From contig CANLLF010000002.1 of NCBI GenBank assembly GCA_947491935.1, positions 558,001-622,000 of the forward strand: a DNA stretch of 64,000 nucleotides, read 5' to 3'. Below are positions 8,456 through 16,570 of the stretch, one piece after another. Made by a program: the position numbers and the translations under genes. Positions within the stretch are counted from its first letter, which is position 1, and the number at the start of each line of letters is the position of its first letter. The notes below the pieces were generated by a model that saw nothing but the letters and a program-made list of their open reading frames with translations, ran no database searches and was not told where the DNA came from. This DNA comes from an uncultured Roseicyclus sp. (GTDB lineage: Bacteria > Pseudomonadota > Alphaproteobacteria > Rhodobacterales > Rhodobacteraceae).

Positions 8456-9838
8456 TCACGGCGTCTTGCGGATCGCTAGGGCCGCCTGCCTCCCCGCGAC
8501 ATGGCCCAGCACGACGGCCGACAGAAGGCCGTTGCCCGAAAGATAGCCGCTGTCGCCGGTGCCGGAGACGCCGACCGCCGCGCCACCCGCGGCAAAGAGA
8601 TTTGGGAGCGCGGTGCCGTCGTTGCGCCGCACCTGTGTCGTTTCGGTGATGTCGAGGCCGCCCTGCGTGTGAAAAAGCGCGCCGGTCACTTTCACGGCGC
8701 AAAAGGGCGGGGATAAGGACGGATTAGCAAACGTCCGGTCAAAGGCATCGGGTCCGTTTGAGGGGAGCTTTGCCATCGTGTCTTGCAACGCTGCCTCGGG
8801 CAGGCCGGTGGTTGCCGCAAGCTCGGCGACCGTATCGGCCCTGCGGATGGCACCGATATCCTCGGCATCCTTGAAGTCCTGAAACTGGCGGGCGATGCCG
8901 GCAATCCGGGTGTCGAAGATCGTCCAAGCCACGCCGCCGGGCTGAGTCAGGACCGCGCGGGCGGCCTCTGAATAACCCTGGCTTTCATTCCAGAACCGCT
9001 TGCCGTCGATATTCACCTGAATGCCGCCTTCGGTGATGACGGCCCAGGTGATCAGGATGCCCTGGGGGTGCGCCACGTTGCCATGGCCCTGATAGGCGCC
9101 CAGATGGAGGCATCGCCCGCCAAGCGCCTTGCCCCAGGTGATGGCATCGCCGCGATTGCCGTCATGGCCGAACCAGACGGCGCCTTCGATTTCGGGCATG
9201 AACCGCGCAACCATCTCGCGGTTGCCGCCATAGCCGTTGCAGGCCAGCACCAGCGCCGCGCAGCCGATCCGCTCGCGCCCATCGGGGGCGGCGATGTCTA
9301 CCCCGGTGATCCGATCATTCTCGGCAAAAAGCGTTGTGGCGCGCCGGTGGCATACGATATCGATCCCTTCGGCTTCACAGGCCATGCGCAATCGGTCGAT
9401 CAGCTCGCGTCCGCTGCGCGTCGGCAGGCCGTGCATCCGGCGGCGTGAATGTCCCGGATAGTCGAAATCCGCGACCAGCGAGAAGGGCAGCCCGACCCGG
9501 TCGGCCAGCCATTCCACCGTTGGCCCCGCATTCCGTGCCAGAAGATCGACCAGCGCCTGCGGGTTTTCGCCATGGGCCTTGCGCTGGATATCGGCGGCAA
9601 AGAGATCTGCGTTGTCCTCGATCCCGACATCGCGTTGGAGCCGCGTGCCCGCCGCCGGGATCAGCCCTGCCGACAAAGCCGTGGACCCCGATGGCGCGGC
9701 ATCCGCCTCGATCACCAGCACCTCGGTGCCCGCCTCGCGGATCGACAGGGCCGCCACAAGTCCGCAGGCCCCGGCGCCGATCACCAGCACCGGGACGTGC
9801 AGATCAAACCCCGCCTTGGGCGTTGGCCGCACGGACAT
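8456..9838 (-). CDS. FAD-dependent oxidoreductase, fumarate reductase/3-ketosteroid dehydrogenase type
   Basis: This 460-aa flavoprotein has an N-terminal dinucleotide-binding fold (VLVIGAGACGLVAAL, residues 18-30, then an acidic VIEAD). The C-terminal FAD-contact region is LPNLFAAGGAAVGVSG followed by GYLSGNGLLSAVV. This layout matches the soluble fumarate reductase / succinate dehydrogenase flavoprotein family, whose members reduce or desaturate carbon-carbon bonds next to a carbonyl or carboxylate. It starts 2 bases after the lyase gene ends and is the last intact gene of the minus-strand operon. Its substrate is unknown; desaturating or reducing a branched dicarboxylate would fit the neighbours. 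Confidence 0.88.
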   Translation of the reverse strand: MSVRPTPKAGFDLHVPVLVIGAGACGLVAALSIREAGTEVLVIEADAAPSGSTALSAGLIPAAGTRLQRDVGIEDNADLFAADIQRKAHGENPQALVDLLARNAGPTVEWLADRVGLPFSLVADFDYPGHSRRRMHGLPTRSGRELIDRLRMACEAEGIDIVCHRRATTLFAENDRITGVDIAAPDGRERIGCAALVLACNGYGGNREMVARFMPEIEGAVWFGHDGNRGDAITWGKALGGRCLHLGAYQGHGNVAHPQGILITWAVITEGGIQVNIDGKRFWNESQGYSEAARAVLTQPGGVAWTIFDTRIAGIARQFQDFKDAEDIGAIRRADTVAELAATTGLPEAALQDTMAKLPSNGPDAFDRTFANPSLSPPFCAVKVTGALFHTQGGLDITETTQVRRNDGTALPNLFAAGGAAVGVSGTGDSGYLSGNGLLSAVVLGHVAGRQAALAIRKTP

Positions 9839-9840
9839 GC

Positions 9841-10710
9841 TCAGGACCTGCCGTCATCTTCGAACCGTTTGCCCTCTGCCAGCATGTCGGCCGTTCCGAT
9901 CCGCGCGTTCAGCCCGTCGAAATCGAACATGCGATCCGAGAACGGGCGATTGCTGCCGTTTGCATGCAGGCTGGCGTAATAGGCCTCTGCGGTCCGGGCG
10001 AGGGCACGCACGATGCCGCCGGGAAAGATAACGATGGAGAAGCCAAGCGCTTCGAGGTCGGAGGCGCTCCGGATCGGCGTTGCGCCGCCTTCGACCATAT
10101 TGGCGAGCAGGGGGATCCGGCCCCGGAAGTGGTCGGCGACCGTCTGCAATTCCCCGTCCGACCGCAACGCCTCGATGAACAGCACATCCGCGCCGGCCTC
10201 GATATAGGCCTCGGCGCGGTCCAGCGCGGGCTCGAACCCTTCGACGGCGACGGCATCGGTGCGCGCGATGATCAGCGTCTCGTCGGAGGCACGGGCGTCG
10301 GCCATGGCGGCGATCTTTCCCGCCATCTCGCCCCTGGGGATCAGGGACTTGTCCGAGAGGTGCCCGCAGCGTTTCGGGAAGGTCTGATCCTCGACCTGCA
10401 AGGCATTGGCACCGGCCCGTTCGTAAAGCCGCATCGTGCGTTGGGCGTTGAGCGCATTGCCGAACCCGGTATCGGCGTCGATGATCACCTGCAGATCGAC
10501 CCGGTCGCGGATCAACGCCATCGTATCGGCCATTTCAGAGACCGAGGTCAGGCCGATATCGGGCCGACCCAACCGGGTGTAGGCGACGGCGGCCCCGGAC
10601 AGGTACAGCGCCTCGAACCCCGCCTGTTCGGCAAGGGCGGCGGTCAGCCCGTCATAAACGCCCGGGGTCAGCAGGATCTCCCTGGCGGCGAGGCGCGTGC
10701 GGAGGCTCAT
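9841..10710 (-). CDS. Isocitrate lyase/PEP mutase-superfamily carbon-carbon lyase
   Basis: This 289-aa TIM-barrel protein has the superfamily metal and catalytic motifs: DADTGFG at 78-84, VEDQ at 106-109, and KRCGH at 113-117. The cysteine in KRCGH is the lyase-type catalytic residue, as in 2-methylisocitrate lyase, 2,3-dimethylmalate lyase and oxaloacetate-type relatives. It therefore likely cleaves a 2-hydroxy or malate-like acid to pyruvate or a related keto acid plus a second carboxylate. Its start codon overlaps the stop of the upstream gene as ATGA. With the LeuCD-like hydro-lyase encoded divergently, the pair recalls the dimethylmaleate hydratase plus dimethylmalate lyase pair of nicotinate fermentation (known family logic; inferred here). 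Confidence 0.88.
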   Translation of the reverse strand: MSLRTRLAAREILLTPGVYDGLTAALAEQAGFEALYLSGAAVAYTRLGRPDIGLTSVSEMADTMALIRDRVDLQVIIDADTGFGNALNAQRTMRLYERAGANALQVEDQTFPKRCGHLSDKSLIPRGEMAGKIAAMADARASDETLIIARTDAVAVEGFEPALDRAEAYIEAGADVLFIEALRSDGELQTVADHFRGRIPLLANMVEGGATPIRSASDLEALGFSIVIFPGGIVRALARTAEAYYASLHANGSNRPFSDRMFDFDGLNARIGTADMLAEGKRFEDDGRS

Positions 10711-11312
10711 GCCAAGGCCTCCAGCATCTCGGCGCAGGTCAGGATCGGGGTGATCGACCCGAGCGAGACCAGCGTGGCGTCATGGACGTTTTGGCGGAAC
10801 GCGGCGCAGCCATCGGACAGCAGCACGGTTGAGATATTGCGCAGATGGGCGTCACGGACGGTGCTTGCCACCCCGCCATTGGTGACGATACCGCCGATGA
10901 TCAGCGTGTCGATCTGAAGGGCGCGCAGGATGTATTCCAGCCGCGTCTGGTAGAGCGCCGAATAGGCAACCTTTTCGATGGTGTAATCGGCCGGGGCCAG
11001 GGCATCGACCAGATCGTGCCCGAAGGCCCCCGGCGCAAAATCCCCCTTGCCGAGAAAGGGCCGCAGCTCCTTCAGGTGTGGCGCGATCAGGGGCGCGCCG
11101 CCCGGGCCGGGCACAAGGGTGAACTGCGCGCTGATATAGGTGCCGCCGTGCGCGCGCAGGGCATCGGCGATGGGGCGGATGCGGGCGGGCAGGGCGGCGA
11201 TGGCCTCCGCGCTCTGCCCGGCCCGGCCATAGGCGCCGTCGGGATGCAGGAAGTCATTCTGCAGGTCGATGGTCAGGAGTGCCGTCCGTTTCGGATCGAT
11301 CGGTGTGGTCAT
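10707..11312 (-). CDS. Isochorismatase-fold hydrolase lacking the usual cysteine
   Basis: This 201-aa protein belongs to the isochorismatase-like superfamily. The usual catalytic Asp is in LLTIDLQNDF (Asp16) and the Lys in TIEKVAYSA (Lys114). The position normally holding the nucleophilic Cys (motif TN-x-C) is glycine here: GIVTNGGVAST, Gly147. It is therefore unlikely to act as a standard cysteine amidohydrolase and may use isochorismatase-like chemistry or have another role. I chose the ATG at 11312, one base after the HyuA stop, since the upstream extension lies inside hyuA. ATGA overlap with the following lyase gene shows tight coupling. Confidence 0.87.
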   Translation of the reverse strand: MTTPIDPKRTALLTIDLQNDFLHPDGAYGRAGQSAEAIAALPARIRPIADALRAHGGTYISAQFTLVPGPGGAPLIAPHLKELRPFLGKGDFAPGAFGHDLVDALAPADYTIEKVAYSALYQTRLEYILRALQIDTLIIGGIVTNGGVASTVRDAHLRNISTVLLSDGCAAFRQNVHDATLVSLGSITPILTCAEMLEALA

Positions 11313-11313
11313 G

Positions 11314-13386
11314 TCAGACCTCGCTCGCTTGGGCCGCATCGGGCGTGATGATGGTGTTGCCGCAGGCATCGACCCGGCCCACAAGGCCCGGATCGATCAG
11401 GACGGTCGTATCGGGCTGCACCAGGATGGCCGGTCCGCGGATCTCCGCACCCACCGGCAGCGCCAGCCGCTGATAAATCGTGGTCTCGTGCCAGGCATCG
11501 CCGAAATGCACTTGCCGCTTGCCTGTTACCGCATCGTCCACATGGCCACCCTTGGGTGCGAGGGTGGTGAGGTCGAATTTCGGACGGCGCCCGATCACCG
11601 CTGTTCGCAGGTTCATCACGCGCCGTGTTCCGGTATCGAGAAGCCGCCCGTAGGTCGCCTTGTAGGCCGCATCGAAGGCGGCCTCGACCTCTGCAATGTC
11701 GGGCGCAACGACCGTGCCGTCCTGCACCGATACAGGCAGGGGCACCGACACGGTGTGCGTCTGGCCGACATAGGCCATGTCCAGCTCGAAGATCAGGTGG
11801 CGCGCCTCGAACCGGGAGTTTGCGGCATCGAGCAGGGCGCGCCCGTCATCGGCGTGGCGCTGCATCACATCGCACAGCATGGCGGTGTCGAGTGTTGCGG
11901 TCAGGCTGTTGATGGTCTGCACAAAGTCCTGCCGCATATCGGCGATCACACAGCCCATCGCCGAGGTCACGCCGGGGTAGCGCGGCACGACGGCGCGGCC
12001 GATGCCGACCTCCTTGAGCATGGCGCCGGTATGCAGCGCCCCGCCGCCGCCAAAGGGCATGAAAGCGAAGCGTTTGGGATCGTATCCGCGCTCGATCGAG
12101 ACAAGCCGGATCGCGCCGGCCATGCGCGAATTGGCGACCGTCAGAATGGCCTCGGCGGCCTGCGTGGTCGACAGGCCAAGCTTCGTGCCCACATGGGCGT
12201 CGATGGCGCGCGCGGCGGCGTCGACATCCAGCCGCGCCAGCTTGCCGCCGATGGGGCTGTCGGGATCGATGCGGCGCAACACGATATTGGCATCCGTCAC
12301 CGTGGGCCGTGTATTGCCCTGCCCGTAGGCAACGGGGCCGGGGGTTGAGCCCGCGCTTTCGGGGCCGATGTTCAGCAGCCCGCCCTTGTCGACCCAGGCG
12401 ATGGACCCGCCGCCGGCACCGATGGTGGTGATCTCGATCATCGGCGTGCGCACCACCATGCCGAAATCGATCGCGGTCTGGGGGGCAAGCCGCGATTGCC
12501 CCTCGGCGATCAGGGCGACGTCGAAGCTGGTTCCGCCCATGTCGCCGGTGATCACGTTCTCGAACCCGGCCATGCGCGCGATATGACCCGCCGCGATGAC
12601 CCCTGCCGCCGGCCCGGACAGCGCCGTTCGTACCGGCAGGCGGCAGGCAGTGTCCGTGCCCATGACGCCGCCATTCGATTGCACGATCATGAATTCGCCG
12701 CCGAAGCCGCCTTCTGACAGGGCATGGCCAAGCCGATGGATATAGCCCGAGACCTCCGGCTGCAGATACGCGTTGAGCGCCGTGGTCGAGAAGCGTTCGA
12801 ACTCGCGGATCTCGGGCAGGATCTCGGACGAACAGCTGACGTGACTGTTGGGCCAGATCTCGCGGACGACCGCGACCGCGCGGGCCTCGTTCTCGGAATT
12901 GGCATAGGCGTTGGCAAACAGCACCGCAACGGCCTCGCAGCCCGCATCGATCAGGGTGCGCGTCGCGGCCCGCACCGCGTCGAGGTCCACCGGCGTTCGG
13001 ATCGTGCCGTCCGCCAGCGTGCGCTCCGGCACTTCAAGGCGCCGGTCGCGGGGCACGATGGGCACGAAATCGCCGCGCAGGCCCCATGTCCGCGGGCGGT
13101 CGCGGCGGCGCATTTCCAGGACGTCGCGCAGGCCGTGCGTCGTGATGATACCGATCCGCGCGCCTTTCCGTTCAAGCAGCGCATTCGTGCCCGCGGTTGT
13201 GCCGTGAACGACGACATTGACCGTCGACAGATCGTCGGTGTGTTTCGAAATGCCGTCGAGAAAGCCCGCCGACTGGTCGGGGCGCGTGGTTGGCACCTTG
13301 GCCACCTCGGCGGTTCCGGTCACCTCGTCGAGCACAAACACATCGGTGAAGGTGCCGCCGACATCGACGCCGATCATGCGGCTCAT
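11314..13386 (-). CDS. Hydantoinase/oxoprolinase family protein, subunit A (HyuA-like)
   Basis: This 690-aa protein shows the HyuA layout: an N-terminal ASKHA-type segment (MIGVDVGGTFTDVFVLDE), the central GDMGGTSFDVALI motif, and GAGGGSIAWVD. The family makes ATP-dependent ring-opening hydrolases (hydantoin, 5-oxoproline) and acetone/acetophenone carboxylase relatives, always with a B subunit. The hyuB-like gene overlaps it upstream as ATGA. In this cluster it would open a cyclic amide or imide, or carboxylate a ketone; the sequence alone does not decide. Confidence 0.92.
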   Translation of the reverse strand: MSRMIGVDVGGTFTDVFVLDEVTGTAEVAKVPTTRPDQSAGFLDGISKHTDDLSTVNVVVHGTTAGTNALLERKGARIGIITTHGLRDVLEMRRRDRPRTWGLRGDFVPIVPRDRRLEVPERTLADGTIRTPVDLDAVRAATRTLIDAGCEAVAVLFANAYANSENEARAVAVVREIWPNSHVSCSSEILPEIREFERFSTTALNAYLQPEVSGYIHRLGHALSEGGFGGEFMIVQSNGGVMGTDTACRLPVRTALSGPAAGVIAAGHIARMAGFENVITGDMGGTSFDVALIAEGQSRLAPQTAIDFGMVVRTPMIEITTIGAGGGSIAWVDKGGLLNIGPESAGSTPGPVAYGQGNTRPTVTDANIVLRRIDPDSPIGGKLARLDVDAAARAIDAHVGTKLGLSTTQAAEAILTVANSRMAGAIRLVSIERGYDPKRFAFMPFGGGGALHTGAMLKEVGIGRAVVPRYPGVTSAMGCVIADMRQDFVQTINSLTATLDTAMLCDVMQRHADDGRALLDAANSRFEARHLIFELDMAYVGQTHTVSVPLPVSVQDGTVVAPDIAEVEAAFDAAYKATYGRLLDTGTRRVMNLRTAVIGRRPKFDLTTLAPKGGHVDDAVTGKRQVHFGDAWHETTIYQRLALPVGAEIRGPAILVQPDTTVLIDPGLVGRVDACGNTIITPDAAQASEV

Positions 13387-15077
13387 GATGTATGCTCCTG
13401 CCAGGCGGGCCCGTAGGTTTCGGTTGCGGCCTCGGCGCTCAGATAACCAAGCGCCACGTCCCGTGCGACAACGTCAGGCGCACGGTTTGCGGCGTCGCCA
13501 TATCCGCCGCCACCGGGCGTCTCGAGGCGCACGGCCTGGCCCTTTTGCAACTTGATGCCGACCATCTTGGAGGCCAGCGGCGGGGCCTTCCAGCCGTCCT
13601 CCTGCTCATAATGGAAGACGTTCATCGCACCCGGCGCGCCGCCCGACACGCCTTGTGGCGCAAATCGCCCGCGTTCGCCGAACAGGAATGCCTCCGCCGT
13701 TTCCTCCAGCACTTCGATCTCGTAAATCGCGCCAAGGCCGCCGCGATGGGCGCCTGCACCGGCGCTGTCGGGGCGGAGCGCCCATTGCCGGAACATCACC
13801 GGATAGGCGGCTTCGAGGATTTCCATGGGCGGGATCGTCGCTGTCGAAATCGGCGCGTTGCCATGGTTGAGCCCATCGCTCTCGATGCTGCCCCCATGCC
13901 CGCCGCCATAGAAGCTGAACATCACCCAAGGCGCGCCATTGCCGCGTTTGCCCGCGATGGAAAGCGCGTTGATCGTCCCGTAGGCATTGGCGACAACACG
14001 CTCCCGCGCCGCCAGCGACGCGGCGCTGAAGATCACGTCGATCATGCGCAGAATGGTCTCGGTATAGCCGCCAACCGGCGCCGGGAACTCCGCCGCCAGA
14101 AGCGAGCCTTCCGGCACGCGTACCTCGATAGGGCGCATGACGCCCGAATTTGCCGGCAGATCGGGGAAGATATGTTTGACGGCGACATAGGCGGTGGCGA
14201 CGGCCGTGGGCAGGGCGATGTTGACCGGGCCCGCCGTCACAGGGGCTGTCCCCTCGAAATCGAGCACCATCCTGTCGCCTTCAATCTCCAGCGTCACGCA
14301 GATCGGCAGGGCGGTGTCGGTGATGCCGTCATTGTCGAGGAAATCCGTGGCCTGCCAGCGCCCGTCCGGCAGCCCGGAGAGTTCCGCGCGCATCAAGGCC
14401 TCGGCCCGGTCCTGCAGCGCATCGAGCGCGGCGCGGACCGTGTCTGCCCCGTATTCGCCCAGCAATTCGTCGAGCCGCCTGACCCCGAGGTCAAGCGCGC
14501 CGAGCTGCCCATTGAGATCACCCATCGCGGATTGCGGCAAGCGGGTGTTGCGCAGAAGGATATCGATGATGTCCTGCTGTATCTCACCGCCGCGCGCGAG
14601 CTTGACCGGTGGCAGGACGAAGGCCTCCTGAAAGACATCGGTGGCCGACGGGTTGTAATTGCCCGGAACCGCGCCCCCCACATCGTGCCAATGCCCGACG
14701 GAGGCGAGGTAACAGAACAATTCCCCGTCATGGAAATAGGGGCGCACGAGGCGCATGTCGGACAGGTGCGTCCCGCCCATATGGGCATCGTTGAAGATGT
14801 AGATGTCGCCATCGGACAGCGCGCCCGTCTCTGCCGCCTTGTCGATGACCGCCTTCACGGCGAAGGACATGACGCCGACGAAGATCGGCAGGCCGGACTT
14901 GCCCTGCACCAGCGTATCGCCGCTGACCGCATGGTAGAGGCCGTGGCTGGCATCATGGGCCTCGGCGATGATCGGGTTGAAGGCCGCCCGGAACAGCGTG
15001 GCGTCCATCTCGTCGGCGATCTGTTCCATGCGCCCGGCCAGAACCGCTAGCGTGATCGGGTCGATGTCGCTGCTCAT
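13383..15077 (-). CDS. Hydantoinase B/oxoprolinase family protein (HyuB-like)
   Basis: This 564-aa protein is the partner subunit of HyuA. Family features are PITLAVLAGRMEQIADEM at the N-terminus, HASHGLYH-like AHDASHGLYH, NDAHMGGTHLSDM, and a glycine-rich C-terminus, TPGGGGYGDA. The ATG at 15077 was chosen because it makes an ATGA overlap with the preceding gene; a longer frame lies wholly inside that gene. It forms a cytoplasmic AB complex that hydrolyses or carboxylates with ATP. The whole minus-strand operon from 15634 to 8456 is packed with 1-4 base overlaps, implying one transcript. Confidence 0.92.
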   Translation of the reverse strand: MSSDIDPITLAVLAGRMEQIADEMDATLFRAAFNPIIAEAHDASHGLYHAVSGDTLVQGKSGLPIFVGVMSFAVKAVIDKAAETGALSDGDIYIFNDAHMGGTHLSDMRLVRPYFHDGELFCYLASVGHWHDVGGAVPGNYNPSATDVFQEAFVLPPVKLARGGEIQQDIIDILLRNTRLPQSAMGDLNGQLGALDLGVRRLDELLGEYGADTVRAALDALQDRAEALMRAELSGLPDGRWQATDFLDNDGITDTALPICVTLEIEGDRMVLDFEGTAPVTAGPVNIALPTAVATAYVAVKHIFPDLPANSGVMRPIEVRVPEGSLLAAEFPAPVGGYTETILRMIDVIFSAASLAARERVVANAYGTINALSIAGKRGNGAPWVMFSFYGGGHGGSIESDGLNHGNAPISTATIPPMEILEAAYPVMFRQWALRPDSAGAGAHRGGLGAIYEIEVLEETAEAFLFGERGRFAPQGVSGGAPGAMNVFHYEQEDGWKAPPLASKMVGIKLQKGQAVRLETPGGGGYGDAANRAPDVVARDVALGYLSAEAATETYGPAWQEHTS

Positions 15078-15634
15078 GTTGCCCGCCCTTCGGCTAGATC
15101 GTTCCACACATCCTTCCGTATCACTTGCCCCTCCGACACTTCGAACCGGTCGATGAAACGGATGCCGGAAAATGGCGTGCCGTCCGGCCATTCACCGGCC
15201 AAGGTGCCGCGCGCGAACACCACCGCAATGCCCCCGGACGGGAAGGCCTCGACGGCCTCATAGGTCTTTGACACGAAACGGTATCGCGGCTTGGCCCAGG
15301 CGATCAGCTCGGTGAGCGAGGTCATCGGGGCGGTTCCGGGAAAGGTCATCCGGAAGCCGGGGCCGAGCATGGAGCGGGCTGTTTCAATATCGCGGGCCTC
15401 CATCGCGTTTAGATAAGCCAAAACCAGCTTTGCGGGATCGGGCAGGGCGGGGGCGGAGCGGTGCAAACTGCCCTCGCGCGCCTCGTGCCCGGATGCATCG
15501 TCGTGCAGCGTGACGGTGACGGCCTCATCGCGTGCGGGAACGACGAACCGAATCGCGTCGGTCAGGGCGCGGACAAGGCGACGTTTGTCATCCGGTCCAT
15601 ACCCGGATGGAATACGGGCCTCCACGATCGGCAT
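15074..15634 (-). CDS. Tautomerase-like domain fused to an NTF2/SnoaL-like domain
   Basis: This 186-aa protein opens the minus-strand operon. Residues 1-60 (MPIVEARIPSGYGPDDKRRL and on) look like a 4-oxalocrotonate tautomerase domain: Pro2 would be the catalytic N-terminal proline after Met removal. From about residue 68 it continues as a SnoaL/NTF2-like cone fold (AYLNAMEARDIETARSMLGPGFRMTFPG, ending with FIDRFEVSEGQVIRKDVWNDL). Such folds often act as isomerases or polyketide-like cyclases. The fusion is unusual to me and suggests a double-bond shift in an unsaturated keto or dicarboxylic intermediate. Confidence 0.75.
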   Translation of the reverse strand: MPIVEARIPSGYGPDDKRRLVRALTDAIRFVVPARDEAVTVTLHDDASGHEAREGSLHRSAPALPDPAKLVLAYLNAMEARDIETARSMLGPGFRMTFPGTAPMTSLTELIAWAKPRYRFVSKTYEAVEAFPSGGIAVVFARGTLAGEWPDGTPFSGIRFIDRFEVSEGQVIRKDVWNDLAEGRAT

Positions 15635-15775
15635 TTGATCTCCCCAAAAATCTGCACTTCAAATATAACAGGTTTGCGGATATGAAAATGTCAAATATCG
15701 TGAATGCGGATTACCAGCGGGTTGACGGGGGCGGCCCTGGACATCGCATCACACATCACCGGGAGCCGCATTGCC
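15635..15775. promoter_or_regulatory. Divergent promoter region with repeated TCAAATAT
   Basis: This AT-rich region separates the two arms of the catabolic divergon. It has a direct repeat TCAAATAT at 15659-15666 and 15691-15698, 32 bp apart, and an interrupted symmetric GATAT...ATATC stretch around the second copy. These are candidate GntR-binding sites by position only. Confidence 0.35.
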
Positions 15776-16570
15776 GTGACCATCCACGCCCAACCGACAC
15801 TGCCCGAAGGCGGCAAGGCCCGCCGCGTCTACCTGTCGTTGCGCGATGAGATTACCAACGGCACCTTGGCACCGGGCACGCGTTTGCCCGGGGAGCACAA
15901 GCTGGCCGATAGTTTCGATGTCAGCCGGATCACGATCCGCCGCGCGCTGGACGCGCTGGCCCTCGATGGCCTGATCGAGAAACGCGCCGGTTCGGGCTCG
16001 GTCGTGCTGCGCCGGTCCGACGACGAGCAGCGCATTGCGGCGGATTTCGCGACGCTCATTCCGCAGCTCGTGGAGATGGATCGGACCACCACGGCCCGTC
16101 TGCTGTCCTTCTCCTACACAAAGGCATCCGAGGCGGTCGCCAAGGCCCTTGGCCTCGACGCCGGGGAGAAGGTGCAAACGGCGGTTCGGGTCCGGTCGTT
16201 CGGCGATCAGCCTTTTTCGCATCTGACAACACATGTGCCCGAAGGGATTGCCGAGAGTTATGGCGAGGCAGATCTTGCCACCCAGCCGCTCTTCCGCCTG
16301 TTGGAACGCAGCGGTGTGGCGGTCGACTCGGCGCATCAGTCAGTCTCGGCCGCCCTTGCGGTGCCGAATGTGGCGGAGGCGCTGAATATCTCGGTCGGAT
16401 CGCCGCTGCTCTTCGTGCAGCGCGTGGTGCGCGATGAGAGCGGGCGCGGTGTGGAATACCTCTCGGCGCTCTATCGGCCCGACCTCTTCCGCCTCGAGAT
16501 GCGTCTGGCGCGCGTGGGGGCCGGCGAGACGCGCCACTGGGAACCCGTCATCGGGGCGCGCGATCCATGA
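15776..16570 (+). CDS. GntR-family (HutC subfamily) transcriptional regulator
   Basis: This 264-aa protein has an N-terminal winged helix (VYLSLRDEITNGTLAPGTRLPGE, then DSFDVSRITIRRALDALALDGLI) and a C-terminal UTRA effector-binding domain that ends with EYLSALYRPDLFRLEM. The GTG at 15776 has GGGAG about 10 bases upstream; an in-frame start at 15704 would add 24 residues with no family match. It overlaps the LeuC-like gene as ATGA, so it is the first gene of the plus-strand operon and probably represses the whole divergon until a pathway substrate binds. Confidence 0.9.
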   Translation: MTIHAQPTLPEGGKARRVYLSLRDEITNGTLAPGTRLPGEHKLADSFDVSRITIRRALDALALDGLIEKRAGSGSVVLRRSDDEQRIAADFATLIPQLVEMDRTTTARLLSFSYTKASEAVAKALGLDAGEKVQTAVRVRSFGDQPFSHLTTHVPEGIAESYGEADLATQPLFRLLERSGVAVDSAHQSVSAALAVPNVAEALNISVGSPLLFVQRVVRDESGRGVEYLSALYRPDLFRLEMRLARVGAGETRHWEPVIGARDP

